From NCBI RefSeq assembly GCF_020991005.1, contig NZ_JAJLLW010000002.1, forward strand, positions 310,001 through 374,000: a stretch of DNA of 64,000 nucleotides. The letters are read 5' to 3'. The first letter of the stretch is position 1. The number at the start of each line of letters is the position of its first letter. The notes beneath the pieces are model-generated. The model was not told where the DNA came from. It made no database searches and worked only from the letters and a program-made list of their open reading frames with translations. Source of the DNA: Halomonas sp. CUBES01 (GTDB lineage: Bacteria > Pseudomonadota > Gammaproteobacteria > Pseudomonadales > Halomonadaceae). The position numbers and the translations under genes were made by a program. Of this stretch, positions 18,963 through 29,030 are shown in pieces.

Positions 18963-19802
18963 TTACAGCAGGTTGAGCTTCACGGTGTAAATCATCGCAT
19001 TCTGGTAGTTGTTGCGGGTACCCAGCTTCTCGTCAGAATACCGGTACTGGATGCCGGTCGTCACCAGTTCGGTCGGGTGCCACCACAGGCTGACGGCGCC
19101 ATTGGTACCTACGCTGTCCGCCTTGCCGCCGACATAGTTCTGCTCCAGGTACTCATCGTCGCGACCAAAGGTCTGCTCGTGCCAGTTGGTCACGCCAAAC
19201 TGCTGCCCGAACGCATTGAAATCGTAGCCTGCCACCCAGCCGGCCATGAAGCCGTTCGAACCGGTATAGGCATCGCTCTGCACCCGTGCGGCACCGATAA
19301 ACGGCTTGAACCACAGGCCGTTATCGAAGCTGGTGATATAGCCGAGACCGAGGATCTGATCCTGCTCGCGGGCGTTGAAGCCGTAATCGCGGAAGTCGTA
19401 CAGGTGGGCGTAAATGGATAGCGGGCTATCACCCAGATAGATATGCGAGGTGAGCTTGCCCGCCGTGCGGAAGTTGTCGGTGCCGCCGCTGGCTTCGTCG
19501 AACTGGTCGTTGGTGGGGTTCTCGAAGTCGAAGAAACCGTAGAATTCCCCCCATTCGTAGCCCAGGCCGCCCTCGATTTCGAGAAACAGAAAGTCGCTTT
19601 TCGCTGCATTGTTGGCGGTGCGCGCTTCGGTGCCATCGGACCAGTCAAGGTAGTTGACCGATACGTTGGCAAACGACCAGATGGGGTCAAATGTGTCCGC
19701 ATTGGCGGTACTGGCGGCGCCGGCCATTAATATGCCAGCGCCGAACGCCGCGAGCGACGCACGTGAAGAGAAAGCGGTAGTAACGTGTGTGCGAGCAGTC
19801 AT
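18963..19802 (-). CDS. tsx: Tsx-like nucleoside-specific outer-membrane channel
   Basis: A 279-residue beta-barrel. Residues 1-35 are a signal peptide ending in an Ala-rich cleavage site; the mature start DTFDPIWSFANVSVNYLDW is typical of Tsx, and aromatic-rich beta strands run to the C-terminal Leu. It imports nucleosides across the outer membrane. It is the first gene of the nucleoside operon and lies directly under the predicted DeoR-controlled promoter. Confidence 0.9.
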   Translation of the reverse strand: MTARTHVTTAFSSRASLAAFGAGILMAGAASTANADTFDPIWSFANVSVNYLDWSDGTEARTANNAAKSDFLFLEIEGGLGYEWGEFYGFFDFENPTNDQFDEASGGTDNFRTAGKLTSHIYLGDSPLSIYAHLYDFRDYGFNAREQDQILGLGYITSFDNGLWFKPFIGAARVQSDAYTGSNGFMAGWVAGYDFNAFGQQFGVTNWHEQTFGRDDEYLEQNYVGGKADSVGTNGAVSLWWHPTELVTTGIQYRYSDEKLGTRNNYQNAMIYTVKLNLL

Positions 19803-20111
19803 GAGAGCCTCAACAGGTTGTTAGTGGCAGTTTTGATCCGCCTCGACGACGGACGTGAGGGCTGGCGTTTTGTTGCGATGTTAGAATTATAACATTTAGT
19901 GTTATTTTTCTAACGCAAATTTGCAAACCCTGGCCCGTCAACGGTGTTTAAATGAAAAACGGCTGACATGCGCTTTAAAAATTGCTGGTTCAATGGTAAT
20001 TCCCTGTGTGCTGGCTCAGCATGAAGGATGCCCCGGCGGCATGCGTCGAGGCGCTCAGCGATAACCTAGGCCCATCCAAACACAACAGGCCGTTACCAGG
20101 AGAAGCTGCCC
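19803..20111. promoter_or_regulatory. Divergent tsx/deoR control region
   Basis: This 309-base AT-rich spacer holds the tandem DeoR-type operators (19879-19915), the tsx -10 box inside one of them, a 10-bp palindrome GCAAATTTGC at 19915-19924, and the leader of deoR with AGGAG at 20099-20103. No gene was seen in it. Confidence 0.7.
19879..19915. promoter_or_regulatory. Tandem DeoR-type operators overlapping the tsx promoter
   Basis: TGTTAGAATTATAACA at 19879-19894 differs in one base from the known E. coli DeoR operator palindrome TGTTAGAATTCTAACA. A second, weaker copy (TGTTATTTTTCTAACG, 12 of 16) starts 21 bases on at 19900, two helical turns away. On the minus strand the first copy contains TATAAT (19886-19891) preceded by TG, an extended -10 box for tsx. 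The divergent deoR gene encodes a close DeoR homologue. Confidence 0.82.
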
Positions 20112-20879
20112 ATGAAAGACCGGAGTACGTTGCGCTTGGCAACCTTGCAGGAGGCACTTGCCAGCGGCGGGACGCTGCATTTGCGGGATGCGGCGGCGCT
20201 GTGCGGCGTGTCGGAGATGACCATTCGCCGGGATCTGAATGCCCACCCGCACGTGATCAGCCTGCTGGGGGGGCGTCTGGTCATGGCGCATACGCCAGGC
20301 GTAACGCCGGTATACGACCTGAACGAACAGCAGGCGAGCCACTATCAGATAAAAAGCCGCCTTTGTCAGCGGGCGCAGCGCTTTATCGAGGACGGCGATA
20401 CGCTATTTGTCGACTGCGGTTCAACCCTGATGCCGCTGATGAATCAGTTGGGGGCGTATCGTGAGCTGACGGTCATCACCTATGCGCTTAACGTGGCCAA
20501 TGCCGTGGCCCCGCTGCCTAATGTACGGCTGGTGCTGCTGGGCGGGTTGTTCTATGCGGCATCGCAGTCTTTCGCCAGCGATGCCATGACCGAATCCATC
20601 GAGCGATTGGGCATCAATAAGGCGTTTATTTCAGCGGCGGGAGTCGATGTGCAGCGCGGAGTAAGCTGTTTCCACTTCCACGAGGTGGTGCCCAAGCAGG
20701 CAGCGATGGCGGCGGCCATGCAGCGTCTGTTGGTTGTTGATGCCAGCAAGTTCGGCGTGGTGCGCCCGGCGTACTTCGCTTCGGTGAGCGAGTTTGACGT
20801 GATCGTTACCGACGAGGAGGGCGCCCCGACCTTGCTTCACGACGCACGCAGTGTGTCATCGACGATCACCGCGCCATAG
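20112..20879 (+). CDS. deoR: DeoR-type deoxyribonucleoside repressor
   Basis: A 255-residue DeoR-family regulator. Its HTH stretch LHLRDAAALCGVSEMTIRRD is nearly the same as that of E. coli DeoR, and the C-terminal sugar-phosphate isomerase-like domain shares SAAGV and LVVDASKFG blocks. E. coli DeoR senses deoxyribose 5-phosphate and represses deo, nupG and tsx. Here the gene is divergent from tsx-nupC-deo with matching operators between, which strongly supports the same role. The symbol rests on this motif and context match. Confidence 0.9.
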   Translation: MKDRSTLRLATLQEALASGGTLHLRDAAALCGVSEMTIRRDLNAHPHVISLLGGRLVMAHTPGVTPVYDLNEQQASHYQIKSRLCQRAQRFIEDGDTLFVDCGSTLMPLMNQLGAYRELTVITYALNVANAVAPLPNVRLVLLGGLFYAASQSFASDAMTESIERLGINKAFISAAGVDVQRGVSCFHFHEVVPKQAAMAAAMQRLLVVDASKFGVVRPAYFASVSEFDVIVTDEEGAPTLLHDARSVSSTITAP

Positions 20880-21194
20880 TTTTTGAGAAAGTGTCTTGCC
20901 TGGTTTTTTGGATTAAATTAGCCAAGTTACCTTTAAGCTGCCGGCCAATCGTGGCAGAATCCGCAGCGTTTACCTGCGGCAAATCGTCTCTTCTCTTCTG
21001 CGTCATTGATGCGAGAATAGCCAGCGTCTGCGGTAATTGTGTTTGGCATTAGCCTGCCAAACGATCCTCTCTCGCGATCAAGCGCCGACGTTAAGCATTT
21101 GCTTATCCACTGCGTTTGCTCAAGAGACTTTGTTAGCTTGCTACTTAGCAGCTTGTTTACAATGTTTGCCTCCCAGCCCTGACGAGGTCGTAAC
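20880..21194 (+). promoter_or_regulatory. Leader region of the cyo operon
   Basis: This 315-base gap has no convincing gene. It holds two dyads: CCGCAG/CTGCGG at 20961-20979 and an 8-bp GTTTGGCA/TGCCAAAC at 21041-21062 with a 6-base loop. The cyoA ribosome site GAGG is at 21183-21186. Transcript start and any regulator are unknown. Confidence 0.45.
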
Positions 21195-22151
21195 ATGAGA
21201 AAAAACCTCTACGCCAAAGCGGCAGGTATTCTACTGTTGCTTTCTTTATTTCTATTGCTGGGTGGTTGTAGCTCGGCGCTGATGGACCCGAAAGGTCAAA
21301 TTGGCGCCGAGCAACGCACCCTGATTCTGACAGCCTTTGGCATTATGCAGATCGTCGTGCTTCCCGTTATCGGGATGACGCTGTTCTTTGCCTGGCGTTA
21401 CCGCCGTGGCAATCATAATGCTGCCTACACGCCTGACTGGGCTCACAACACCTGGGTCGAAGTGGTGGTGTGGCTGATTCCATGCGTTATTGTCCTCTTC
21501 CTCGCGGGGTTGACGTGGTACACCTCGAACAGTCTGGATCCGCACAAGCCCATTGCCGAGGACGGTGAAGAGACACTTGAAATTCAGGCCGTCGCGATGG
21601 ACTGGAAGTGGCTGTTTATCTATCCCGAGCAAGGCATTGCCTCGGTCAACGAGGTGGCGTTCCCAGCGGATACGCCCGTACGTTTCCGGGTCAGCTCGGC
21701 GTCAGTGATGAATTCGTTCTTCATTCCTGATCTTGGTAGCCAGATCTACGCCATGGCGGGTATGGATAACGATGTCCATCTGATCGCAGACGAGGAAGGC
21801 ACTTACCCAGGTCGTTCTACCAACTATAGTGGTTCGGGCTTCTCGGGCATGACCTTTGACGCGCATGCGACATCGGAAGAAGGCTTCGATGAGTGGGTGG
21901 AAGAAGTTAAAGCGTCCTCCAAATCGATAAGCTTCGACGATGGCTATCTCGAGCTGTTAAAGCCAAGCCGTAATCATCCGGTCGAGTACTTCTCCGAAGT
22001 ATCGCCAACCCTTTATGACGACATTCTCAACATTTACCACAGCGGTGAACCTGTTGAAGTGTTGCCTAATGAGACCGGATACAAACATGCCAGTAGCGAT
22101 CATCAAGAGCAGGACGGCGATATGGCGATGAACGCGGAGGCAGCGGAGTAA
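21195..22151 (+). CDS. cyoA: Cytochrome bo3 ubiquinol oxidase subunit II
   Basis: A 318-residue lipoprotein subunit. The signal peptide ends in the lipobox LLGGC (Cys25); two transmembrane helices follow, then a periplasmic cupredoxin-like domain lacking the CuA ligands, as expected for a quinol oxidase. It lies three bases before cyoB in the order cyoABCDE. The complex oxidises ubiquinol, reduces oxygen to water and pumps protons. Confidence 0.95.
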   Translation: MRKNLYAKAAGILLLLSLFLLLGGCSSALMDPKGQIGAEQRTLILTAFGIMQIVVLPVIGMTLFFAWRYRRGNHNAAYTPDWAHNTWVEVVVWLIPCVIVLFLAGLTWYTSNSLDPHKPIAEDGEETLEIQAVAMDWKWLFIYPEQGIASVNEVAFPADTPVRFRVSSASVMNSFFIPDLGSQIYAMAGMDNDVHLIADEEGTYPGRSTNYSGSGFSGMTFDAHATSEEGFDEWVEEVKASSKSISFDDGYLELLKPSRNHPVEYFSEVSPTLYDDILNIYHSGEPVEVLPNETGYKHASSDHQEQDGDMAMNAEAAE

Positions 22152-22154
22152 ACT

Positions 22155-24194
22155 ATGTTTGGAAAACTCGGTTTAGACTCGATCCCCTTTTACGATCCCA
22201 TCATCGTATCGCTGATGATCATGACCGCTTTGGGCGGAGCCGTAGTGTTAGGGGGTGTTACCTACTACCGTAAGTGGGGCTACCTGTGGAGCGAGTGGGT
22301 GACCTCGGTCGACCACAAGAAAATCGGGATCATGTACTTTATCGTGGCCCTGGTGATGTTGGTCCGCGGTATTGGTGAAGCCCTGATGATGCGTGCCCAG
22401 TTGGCGATTGCATCCGGCGGGGCAGAAGGCTTCCTGCCGCCGGAGCACTACGACCAGCTGTTCACGACTCACGGCGTCATCATGATCTTCTTCGTGGCCA
22501 TGCCCATGGTCATTGGTTTGATGAACCTTATCGTGCCGCTTCAGATCGGTGCCCGCGACGTTGCCTACCCGTTCCTGAACAACCTCAGCTTCTGGTTGTT
22601 TGTATCCGGTGCGATGATCGTCAACCTATCGCTGTTTATCGGCGAGTTCGGTACCACCGGCTGGTTGGCCTACGCGCCTCTCTCGGGGATTGAGTACAGT
22701 CCCGGGGTCGGGGTCGATTACTGGATATGGGCGTTGCAGATATCCGGGGTAGGTACCACGTTGACGGGTATCAACTTCTTCGTGACGATCCTGAAAATGC
22801 GTGCGCCGGGCATGAAAATGTTCCGCATGCCGATCTTTACCTGGACGTCGCTGTGCGCCAACGTGCTGATCATCGCGTCGTTCCCGATTCTGACCGCGAC
22901 GATTGCGCTGCTGACCCTTGATCGCTACCTGGGGATGAACTTCTTCACCAACGATCTTGGCGGCAACGTGATGATGTACGTCAACCTCATCTGGGCCTGG
23001 GGCCATCCTGAGGTGTACATCCTGATTCTGCCGGCCTTCGGGGTGTTCTCCGAGGTCGTGGCGACGTACGCCCGCAAACGGCTGTTCGGCTACCACACCA
23101 TGGTATGGGCCACCGTCGCGATTACGATTCTGTCGTTTGTCGTGTGGCTGCACCACTTCTTCACCATGGGGGCGGGGGCCAACGTCAATGCCTTCTTCGG
23201 TATCATGACGATGATCATCGCCATCCCCACGGGCGTGAAGGTATTCAACTGGCTGTTCACCATGTATCGCGGCAGCATCGAGCTGTCCGTGCCCATGCTG
23301 TGGCTCATCGGTTTCATCATCGTCTTTACCATCGGTGGTATGACCGGCGTCATGTTGTCGGTACCGGCCGCTAACTTCGTGCTGCATAACAGCCTGTTCG
23401 TTATCGCCCACTTCCACAACGTGATTATTGGCGGCGTGGTGTTCGGCATGATGGCGGGCATGTACTACTGGTTCCCGAAAGCGTTTGGCTTCAAGCTCGA
23501 CGAAAAGTGGGGCAAGCGCAGCTTCTGGTGCTGGTTGATCGGCTTTCTCATGGCCTTTATGCCGCTCTACGTGCTGAGCTTCGATGGGGCCGTGCGTCGC
23601 ATGTCGTCCTACGAACCCACCGAGTGGCAGCCGATGATGATCGTTGCCTTTATCGGCGCCTGCATCATCCTGATGGGTATCTTGTCGACGCTGATCATGG
23701 TGGCGGTCAGCATCAAGAACCGTCACAGCATGCAGTATGCTGATATCAGCGGTGACCCTTGGGATGGTCGTACTCTGGAGTGGGCCACGTCTTCTCCTGC
23801 GCCGTTCTACAACTTTGCGCACCTGCCGAAAATCAGCGGTATCGATGATTACTGGCGTCAGAAGCAGGAAGGGCGTGAAGCAATCGGTAACGGGCCTTAT
23901 CAGGATATCCACATGCCGCGCAACACGATTGCCGGACCGGTTATCAGCCTGTTCTCGATGATCTTCGGCTTTGCCCTGGTATGGCATATCTGGTGGCTGG
24001 CGATCGTCGGTGGTATCGGTATGTTTGTTGCCTTTATCGCCCGCGTAGCCAATGACGATATTGACTACTACGTGCCGGCGGCTGAAGTCGAACGTATTGA
24101 GACTGAACACAAGCAGCGCCTCGAAGAGTATCGGGAGTGGGTCAAGCAGCATCCCGAAGAAGCGTCTCATCTACAGGTTCGGATGCAGGGGTAA
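22155..24194 (+). CDS. cyoB: Cytochrome bo3 ubiquinol oxidase subunit I
   Basis: A 679-residue catalytic subunit. Residue numbers coincide with E. coli CyoB: heme b ligands His106 and His421, heme o ligand His419, CuB ligands His284, His333 and His334, and the cross-linked Tyr288 in WGHPEVY. In the high-affinity quinone site Arg71 and His98 are kept, but Asp75 is Glu. Fifteen or so helices are visible. Pumping and oxygen reduction should be intact. Confidence 0.97.
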   Translation: MFGKLGLDSIPFYDPIIVSLMIMTALGGAVVLGGVTYYRKWGYLWSEWVTSVDHKKIGIMYFIVALVMLVRGIGEALMMRAQLAIASGGAEGFLPPEHYDQLFTTHGVIMIFFVAMPMVIGLMNLIVPLQIGARDVAYPFLNNLSFWLFVSGAMIVNLSLFIGEFGTTGWLAYAPLSGIEYSPGVGVDYWIWALQISGVGTTLTGINFFVTILKMRAPGMKMFRMPIFTWTSLCANVLIIASFPILTATIALLTLDRYLGMNFFTNDLGGNVMMYVNLIWAWGHPEVYILILPAFGVFSEVVATYARKRLFGYHTMVWATVAITILSFVVWLHHFFTMGAGANVNAFFGIMTMIIAIPTGVKVFNWLFTMYRGSIELSVPMLWLIGFIIVFTIGGMTGVMLSVPAANFVLHNSLFVIAHFHNVIIGGVVFGMMAGMYYWFPKAFGFKLDEKWGKRSFWCWLIGFLMAFMPLYVLSFDGAVRRMSSYEPTEWQPMMIVAFIGACIILMGILSTLIMVAVSIKNRHSMQYADISGDPWDGRTLEWATSSPAPFYNFAHLPKISGIDDYWRQKQEGREAIGNGPYQDIHMPRNTIAGPVISLFSMIFGFALVWHIWWLAIVGGIGMFVAFIARVANDDIDYYVPAAEVERIETEHKQRLEEYREWVKQHPEEASHLQVRMQG

Positions 24195-24196
24195 CC

Positions 24197-24817
24197 ATGG
24201 CGAGCGAAGCAGTAAGTAACCACGACGATCACGCGCACTCAGAAGCGCACGATCACCACGATACCAGCAGCATCAAGGTGTTCGGTTTCTGGGTCTACCT
24301 GATGAGCGACTTGGTGATCTTCGGAACACTATTCGCAACCTTCGCCGTGCTCCTTCGGGGCACGGCCGGTGGACCCGACGGCTCCGAGATCTTTGATCTA
24401 CCGCTGATTCTGGCCGGTACCTTTGCACTGTTGATCAGTAGTTTTACCTACGGCATGGCAGTGCTGGCAATGAACGCCGAGAAGGTCGATCAGGTCAAGA
24501 AATGGCTGTGGATCACCTTCGTGCTGGGGTTAGCCTTTATCGGGATGGAGATCTATGAGTTCCAGCATCTCATCCATCTCGGCTACGGGCCTGATCGCAG
24601 CGCCTTTTTATCGGCCTTCTTTACATTGGTTGGCACACACGGTCTGCACGTAACCTTCGGGCTGGTCTGGATCCTGGTGGTACTCTACCAGTTGCGTACC
24701 AAGGGTCTGAATGACATGACTCGCCCGCGTATCCTGTGCCTCAGCCTGTTCTGGCACTTCCTGGATATTGTGTGGATTTGCGTATTTTCGTTCGTCTATC
24801 TGATGGGGGCTCTGTAA
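24197..24817 (+). CDS. cyoC: Cytochrome bo3 ubiquinol oxidase subunit III
   Basis: A 206-residue integral membrane subunit with five hydrophobic helices and a His-rich N terminus. The ATG at 24197, two bases after the cyoB stop, is chosen; an in-frame start at 24137 would lie inside cyo[14 protein letters not shown] near the C terminus is the family signature. It stabilises the oxidase core and helps proton uptake. Confidence 0.95.
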   Translation: MASEAVSNHDDHAHSEAHDHHDTSSIKVFGFWVYLMSDLVIFGTLFATFAVLLRGTAGGPDGSEIFDLPLILAGTFALLISSFTYGMAVLAMNAEKVDQVKKWLWITFVLGLAFIGMEIYEFQHLIHLGYGPDRSAFLSAFFTLVGTHGLHVTFGLVWILVVLYQLRTKGLNDMTRPRILCLSLFWHFLDIVWICVFSFVYLMGAL

Positions 24818-24818
24818 T

Positions 24819-25136
24819 ATGAAGGACTCACCCACTGCACACGGCAGCGTCAAGTCTTATGTGACGGGGCTGATTCTCTCCATCGTGCTGACCATTATTC
24901 CCTTCGCGGCGGTAATGAGCGGTGCGCTGAGCATGAACGTCACCGTCTGGACGATCGTAATCACCGCCGTTGCCCAGATCTTGGTGCAGCTTGTGATGTT
25001 CATGCACATGGACACCAAGCAAGAGGAAGGCTGGAACTTCATGTCCTTTGTCTTCACCTTGATTATTCTCGGCCTGGTAGTTGGAGGTTCGTTGTGGATC
25101 ATGCATCACCTGCACCTCAATCTGCACATCGGGTAA
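24819..25136 (+). CDS. cyoD: Cytochrome bo3 ubiquinol oxidase subunit IV
   Basis: A 105-residue small subunit with three hydrophobic helices and the [12 protein letters not shown] motif typical of CyoD. It starts one base after the cyoC stop. It assists CuB insertion and assembly of subunit I. Confidence 0.94.
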   Translation: MKDSPTAHGSVKSYVTGLILSIVLTIIPFAAVMSGALSMNVTVWTIVITAVAQILVQLVMFMHMDTKQEEGWNFMSFVFTLIILGLVVGGSLWIMHHLHLNLHIG

Positions 25137-25141
25137 CGTTT

Positions 25142-26032
25142 ATGGCAAAGATGGGCGATTATTTCGCCCTCACCAAACCGGGCATTATCGGTGGCAATAC
25201 CATTTCGGTCATGGGCGGCTATTTTTTAGCCGCCCGCGGCCAATTTGATCTGCTGATATTCATGAGCGCGGTGGTGGGTCTGGCGCTGGTCATTGCGTCA
25301 GGCTGTGCCTTCAATAACGTGATCGATCGCGATATCGATGCGGTAATGAGCCGTACGCGTACGCGGGCCCTGGTTCAGGGTCGCATCACCCCCTTTGCGG
25401 CACTGTGCTTTGCAACACTGCTCGGGATTGCCGGCTTTACGGTACTGGCGCTGGGCACCAATGCGCTCACCGTCGGACTCGCCGGCTTTGGCTACGCCAT
25501 CTATGTCGGGGCTTACAGCCTCTACATGAAGCGTCATTCGGAGTTTGGCACCCTGGTCGGGAGTCTTTCCGGGGCCATCCCGCCGGTGGTGGGCTACTGT
25601 GCCGTGGCCAACCAGCTCGATGCCGGGGCGCTGACGCTGTTGCTCATCTTCTGCCTGTGGCAAATGCCGCATTCCTATGCGATTGCCATTTTCCGGATGG
25701 ATGACTACCGCGCCGCTTCAATCCCCGTTTTGCCGGTGGTGCGCGGCATCGCGTCGGCACGCCGCTATATCCTCGGCTATATCGTCGCGTTCATTGCCGC
25801 GTCGCTTGCCCTGGCGCTGGCCGGCTACGCGGGTATTGGTTACCTGATCGTCGCACTGGTCATGGGCAGCTACTGGCTGTACCTGGCGGTTCAGGGCTAT
25901 CAGGGCGACGAAGTGCGCTGGGCCAAGCGCGTGTTCGGCGTGTCGATCCTGGCGATTACGGCATTGAGCCTTGCCATGTCGCTGGACGCCAGCCTGCTGT
26001 CCTTGCCACCGTTGTTAGACCGTTGGTCGTAA
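25142..26032 (+). CDS. cyoE: Protoheme IX farnesyltransferase (heme O synthase)
   Basis: A 296-residue UbiA-superfamily prenyltransferase that adds a farnesyl group to heme B, giving the heme O used by the oxidase encoded upstream. The Asp-rich motif [15 protein letters not shown] binds the prenyl diphosphate magnesium; about eight helices follow. The ATG at 25142 starts [13 protein letters not shown]; the ribosome site is weak, suggesting coupling to cyoD five bases upstream. A 10-bp hairpin follows the stop. Confidence 0.95.
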   Translation: MAKMGDYFALTKPGIIGGNTISVMGGYFLAARGQFDLLIFMSAVVGLALVIASGCAFNNVIDRDIDAVMSRTRTRALVQGRITPFAALCFATLLGIAGFTVLALGTNALTVGLAGFGYAIYVGAYSLYMKRHSEFGTLVGSLSGAIPPVVGYCAVANQLDAGALTLLLIFCLWQMPHSYAIAIFRMDDYRAASIPVLPVVRGIASARRYILGYIVAFIAASLALALAGYAGIGYLIVALVMGSYWLYLAVQGYQGDEVRWAKRVFGVSILAITALSLAMSLDASLLSLPPLLDRWS

Positions 26033-26046
26033 TGTACGTCAGAAAG

Positions 26047-26073
26047 TAGGCAGGAGTGCAACGCTCCTGCCTA
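26047..26073 (+). terminator. Hairpin after cyoE
   Basis: A perfect 10-bp stem (TAGGCAGGAG with CTCCTGCCTA) and 7-base loop lie 15 bases after the cyoE stop. No U run follows, so it may act as an mRNA 3' stabiliser or a weak terminator. Confidence 0.5.
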
Positions 26074-26145
26074 TACTGTCTGTAAGCCCGTCTTGGGTGT
26101 AATCGGCTATCCCGCCGGTTTGCAAGGACAGTAGGAGGCGTACCC

Positions 26146-26751
26146 ATGCTGACACATGTCTGGGGCTTGATGGCCCATCCTCAGCGCGAATGGAAACAGA
26201 TGCATGACGAGCATGAAACGGTGTTTCACCTTTATGCTCACCACGTATTGATTCTCAGCGCTGTCCCCGTTGTCTGTTCATTTATCGGCACGACCCAGTT
26301 TGGCTGGGGGCTCGGTGCCGAACGCACCATCCAGCTTGGACTGCTGGATGCGTTTTATGCGGGCATCGTTTTCTATCTGGTGATACTGGCAGCCGTCTGG
26401 TTCATGGGCAGCGTCATTCACTGGATGGCCCAGCGGTTTGTGCATCCGCCCAATCGTCGTCGCTGCGTCAAGTTTGCCGGTTATGTGGCAACGCCCATGT
26501 TGCTGAGCGGCATTGTCGCCCTGTATCCCATCGTCTGGCTGTGCCTGCTGGCCGGGGTGATCGGGCTGTGCTGGTCGGGCTATCTGCTCTACGTCGGGAT
26601 ACCGAATTTCCTGGATATTTCTGATGAACAAGGCTTCATCGTATCGAGTGCTACGCTTGCGATCGGCGTGCTGGTACTCGAGATGTTGCTGGCCGCGACC
26701 GTCCTGCTATGGGGCTATGGCGAGCAGATTATCTTGAGTCTCCTCCAGTAA
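26146..26751 (+). CDS. Yip1-family inner membrane protein
   Basis: A 201-residue protein with five hydrophobic helices and the N-terminal stretch LMAHPQREWKQMHDE that is typical of bacterial YIP1-domain proteins. Function in bacteria is unknown. AGGAGG precedes the ATG by 7 bases. It stands alone between cyoE and the convergent pta gene. Confidence 0.8.
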   Translation: MLTHVWGLMAHPQREWKQMHDEHETVFHLYAHHVLILSAVPVVCSFIGTTQFGWGLGAERTIQLGLLDAFYAGIVFYLVILAAVWFMGSVIHWMAQRFVHPPNRRRCVKFAGYVATPMLLSGIVALYPIVWLCLLAGVIGLCWSGYLLYVGIPNFLDISDEQGFIVSSATLAIGVLVLEMLLAATVLLWGYGEQIILSLLQ

Positions 26752-26792
26752 CCTTTATCTCTTTGCTACGCCTGCCTGGCAATTGATTGCCC

Positions 26793-26822
26793 GCCGCCTC
26801 GATCGGTCACCGATGGGGCGGC
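26793..26822. repeat. Strong hairpin between Yip1 gene and pta
   Basis: GCCGCCTC and ATCGGT on the left pair with ACCGAT and GGGGCGGC on the right, about 14 pairs with one bulge and a very short loop. No T run lies on either side, so it resembles a REP-like element between convergent genes. Confidence 0.45.
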
Positions 26823-26840
26823 GAAGTCGTTGTGGCGACG

Positions 26841-29030
26841 TTAGGTATCTGCCGTGCGCTGGCTGGCCTGGATGGCCGTCAGGGCGATGGTATACACGAT
26901 GTCGTCGACCAGCGCGCCGCGGGACAGGTCGTTCACCGGCTTGTTGAGGCCCTGCAGCATGGGGCCGACACTCACCACGCGAGCGCTGCGCTGAACCGCT
27001 TTGTAGGTGGTGTTACCCGTATTCAGGTCGGGGAATACGAACACCGTGGCTCTGCCCGCGACCGGCGAGTCGGGGGCTTTTTGTCGGCCGACGCTTTCGA
27101 TGGCGGCGGCGTCGTACTGCAGCGGCCCGTCGATCAGCAGATCCGGCGCGCGCTGCCTGGCAATGCGCGTTGCCTCGCGGACTTTATCCACATCGGCCCC
27201 GGTGCCCGAATCGCCCGTCGAATAGCTGATCATCGCCACGCGCGGCTCGATGCCGAAGGCCTTGGCAGAATGCGCGCTTTGCAGAGCAATTTCCGCCAGG
27301 GTTTCGGCGTCCGGGTCGGGATTGACCGCGCAGTCCCCGTACACCACGACCTGTTCGGGCAGCAGCATGAAAAAGATCGACGACACCTGATGGTACTCGG
27401 GGGCGGTCTTGATCAACTGAAAGGCCGGGCGCACGGTATTGGCCGTGGTATGCACCGCCCCGGAGACCAGGCCGTCCACTTCATCCAGCGCCAGCATCAT
27501 GGTGCCCAGCACGACAGTATCCTGCAGCTGCGCCTCGGCGGTCAGCTCGTTGAGCTTGCCGCGACGGCGGTCCACCATTGGGGCGATGTAATGCGCGCGG
27601 GTGCTTTCGGGGTCGATGATGGTCAGCGACTCCGGTAGCGTCAGGCCGCGGTTGCGGGCGACGTTTTCGATATCGTCGCGCTTGCCCAGTAGCACGCAGT
27701 TGGCAATGCCGCGCCGCTGGCAGATGATTGCCGCCTCGATGGTGCGTGGCTCATCGCCTTCTGGCAGCACGATGCGCTTGTTGGCCTGCTGAGCCAGTTT
27801 GACCAGCTGATGGCGAAAGGCGGAAGGCGAAAGCCGGTGGGTATAGCCCTGGCTGAGGTTGTCCTTCAGCCAGTCCAGGTCGATATGCGCGGCGACGTAG
27901 CGGGCGACCTGTTCGGCGCGCTCGAAGTCGTCCATGGGAATTTCGCTGCTCAGCTGGCTCAGGTTCTGGGCGGTGGTCAGGCTGTCGGTGTCTACCGCCA
28001 GCACCGGCAAGCCGGTCTTCAGCGCCGGCCGACACATCTCGATCATGTTGTCGTTGGGCATGAAGCCGTTGGTCAGCAGCACGCCGGCCAGCCGGGTACC
28101 GTTCATGGTGGCGAGCGCCGAGGCCAGGATGACGTCGTCGCGATCCCCGGAGGCCACGACCAGCGTCCCCGGCTTGAAGATATGCAGCGCGTTGGCCGCG
28201 CTGCGGGCACACAGGCTGGTGGACAGCACCCGGCGGGTGGACGCTTCGCCTTCGCTGAGCACCCGGGCATCCAGCGCCCGGGCGACGTCCAGCGTGCGCA
28301 GAGCGCTGAGGGTGTTGCTGTAGGGGACGACGCCGATCAGGTGGAACCTGTCGGTGGCCAGCGACGGCGAATAGCGGCGCAGTTCGTCGAGCAGCGAGGC
28401 CTCGAGCTGCGGCTTGATGGTGCCGGGCGCGGCGGAAAGGTCGTCTTCCTGGGCGTAGGGTAGGTGCTGCATGCGCATCAGAATGCCACCCAGGGTTCTG
28501 CTTGAGCTCACTCCGCCGAAGCTGCGGGCGTGCATGTCGAGCTCTTCGGCGAGCCCCTGAGGGTCATCCAGGTCGCCGGTGCCCACCAGAATGATCCGCG
28601 CGTTGAGCGCATGGGCGAGCTGGGCGTTTGTCTGGGTGGCGTAGGTGGTGTGCTGGGTGGGCACCACGCCCTCGACCACCACCAGGTCCAGCGCGCTGCC
28701 GTCGCTATAAGCCTGCTGGGTCACCTGGTCGACAAGCTCCATCACGTTTTCCATCAGCTCGTCGGTCTGGTTATCCCGCAGCAGGCGCTCCAGCCGAGCC
28801 TGGGAAATGGGCGAGGGCGGACGCTGGTTCAGGGTGCGCGATACCAGCGCCGTCGAGCGGTCGAGCCCCGGGCCGTTCAGCTCGTGCTGCATGAACGGCT
28901 TGAGAAAACCCGCCTTGAGGCCGATGGTATCCAGCGCCTGGATCAGACCCAGGCAGGCCGAGGTCAAGCCGACCCCCTCGCGGGTAGGTACCAGCAAGAG
29001 GGCCTGGGGGGTGTCGGCGGGCGTGTTCAT
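26841..29030 (-). CDS. pta: Phosphate acetyltransferase, long form
   Basis: A 729-residue Pta that interconverts acetyl-CoA and acetyl phosphate. The N-terminal third is a BioD-like P-loop-type domain ([13 protein letters not shown]), the middle a DRTGG domain, and the C-terminal 330 residues the catalytic PTA domain ([15 protein letters not shown], then [18 protein letters not shown]). The ATG at 29030 overlaps the ackA stop by four bases (ATGA), so translation is coupled. The longer in-frame start at 29099 is inside ackA and is rejected. Confidence 0.95.
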   Translation of the reverse strand: MNTPADTPQALLLVPTREGVGLTSACLGLIQALDTIGLKAGFLKPFMQHELNGPGLDRSTALVSRTLNQRPPSPISQARLERLLRDNQTDELMENVMELVDQVTQQAYSDGSALDLVVVEGVVPTQHTTYATQTNAQLAHALNARIILVGTGDLDDPQGLAEELDMHARSFGGVSSSRTLGGILMRMQHLPYAQEDDLSAAPGTIKPQLEASLLDELRRYSPSLATDRFHLIGVVPYSNTLSALRTLDVARALDARVLSEGEASTRRVLSTSLCARSAANALHIFKPGTLVVASGDRDDVILASALATMNGTRLAGVLLTNGFMPNDNMIEMCRPALKTGLPVLAVDTDSLTTAQNLSQLSSEIPMDDFERAEQVARYVAAHIDLDWLKDNLSQGYTHRLSPSAFRHQLVKLAQQANKRIVLPEGDEPRTIEAAIICQRRGIANCVLLGKRDDIENVARNRGLTLPESLTIIDPESTRAHYIAPMVDRRRGKLNELTAEAQLQDTVVLGTMMLALDEVDGLVSGAVHTTANTVRPAFQLIKTAPEYHQVSSIFFMLLPEQVVVYGDCAVNPDPDAETLAEIALQSAHSAKAFGIEPRVAMISYSTGDSGTGADVDKVREATRIARQRAPDLLIDGPLQYDAAAIESVGRQKAPDSPVAGRATVFVFPDLNTGNTTYKAVQRSARVVSVGPMLQGLNKPVNDLSRGALVDDIVYTIALTAIQASQRTADT

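Noticed and set aside
20933..21196. 87-residue minus-strand frame before cyoA
   Set aside because: It covers the cyo leader with its dyads and ribosome site and lacks family-like sequence.
22626..24170. 514-residue open frame antisense to cyoB
   Set aside because: It is a shadow of a GC-rich, strongly conserved gene; its His/Asp/Gln-rich composition is not protein-like and it has no ribosome site.
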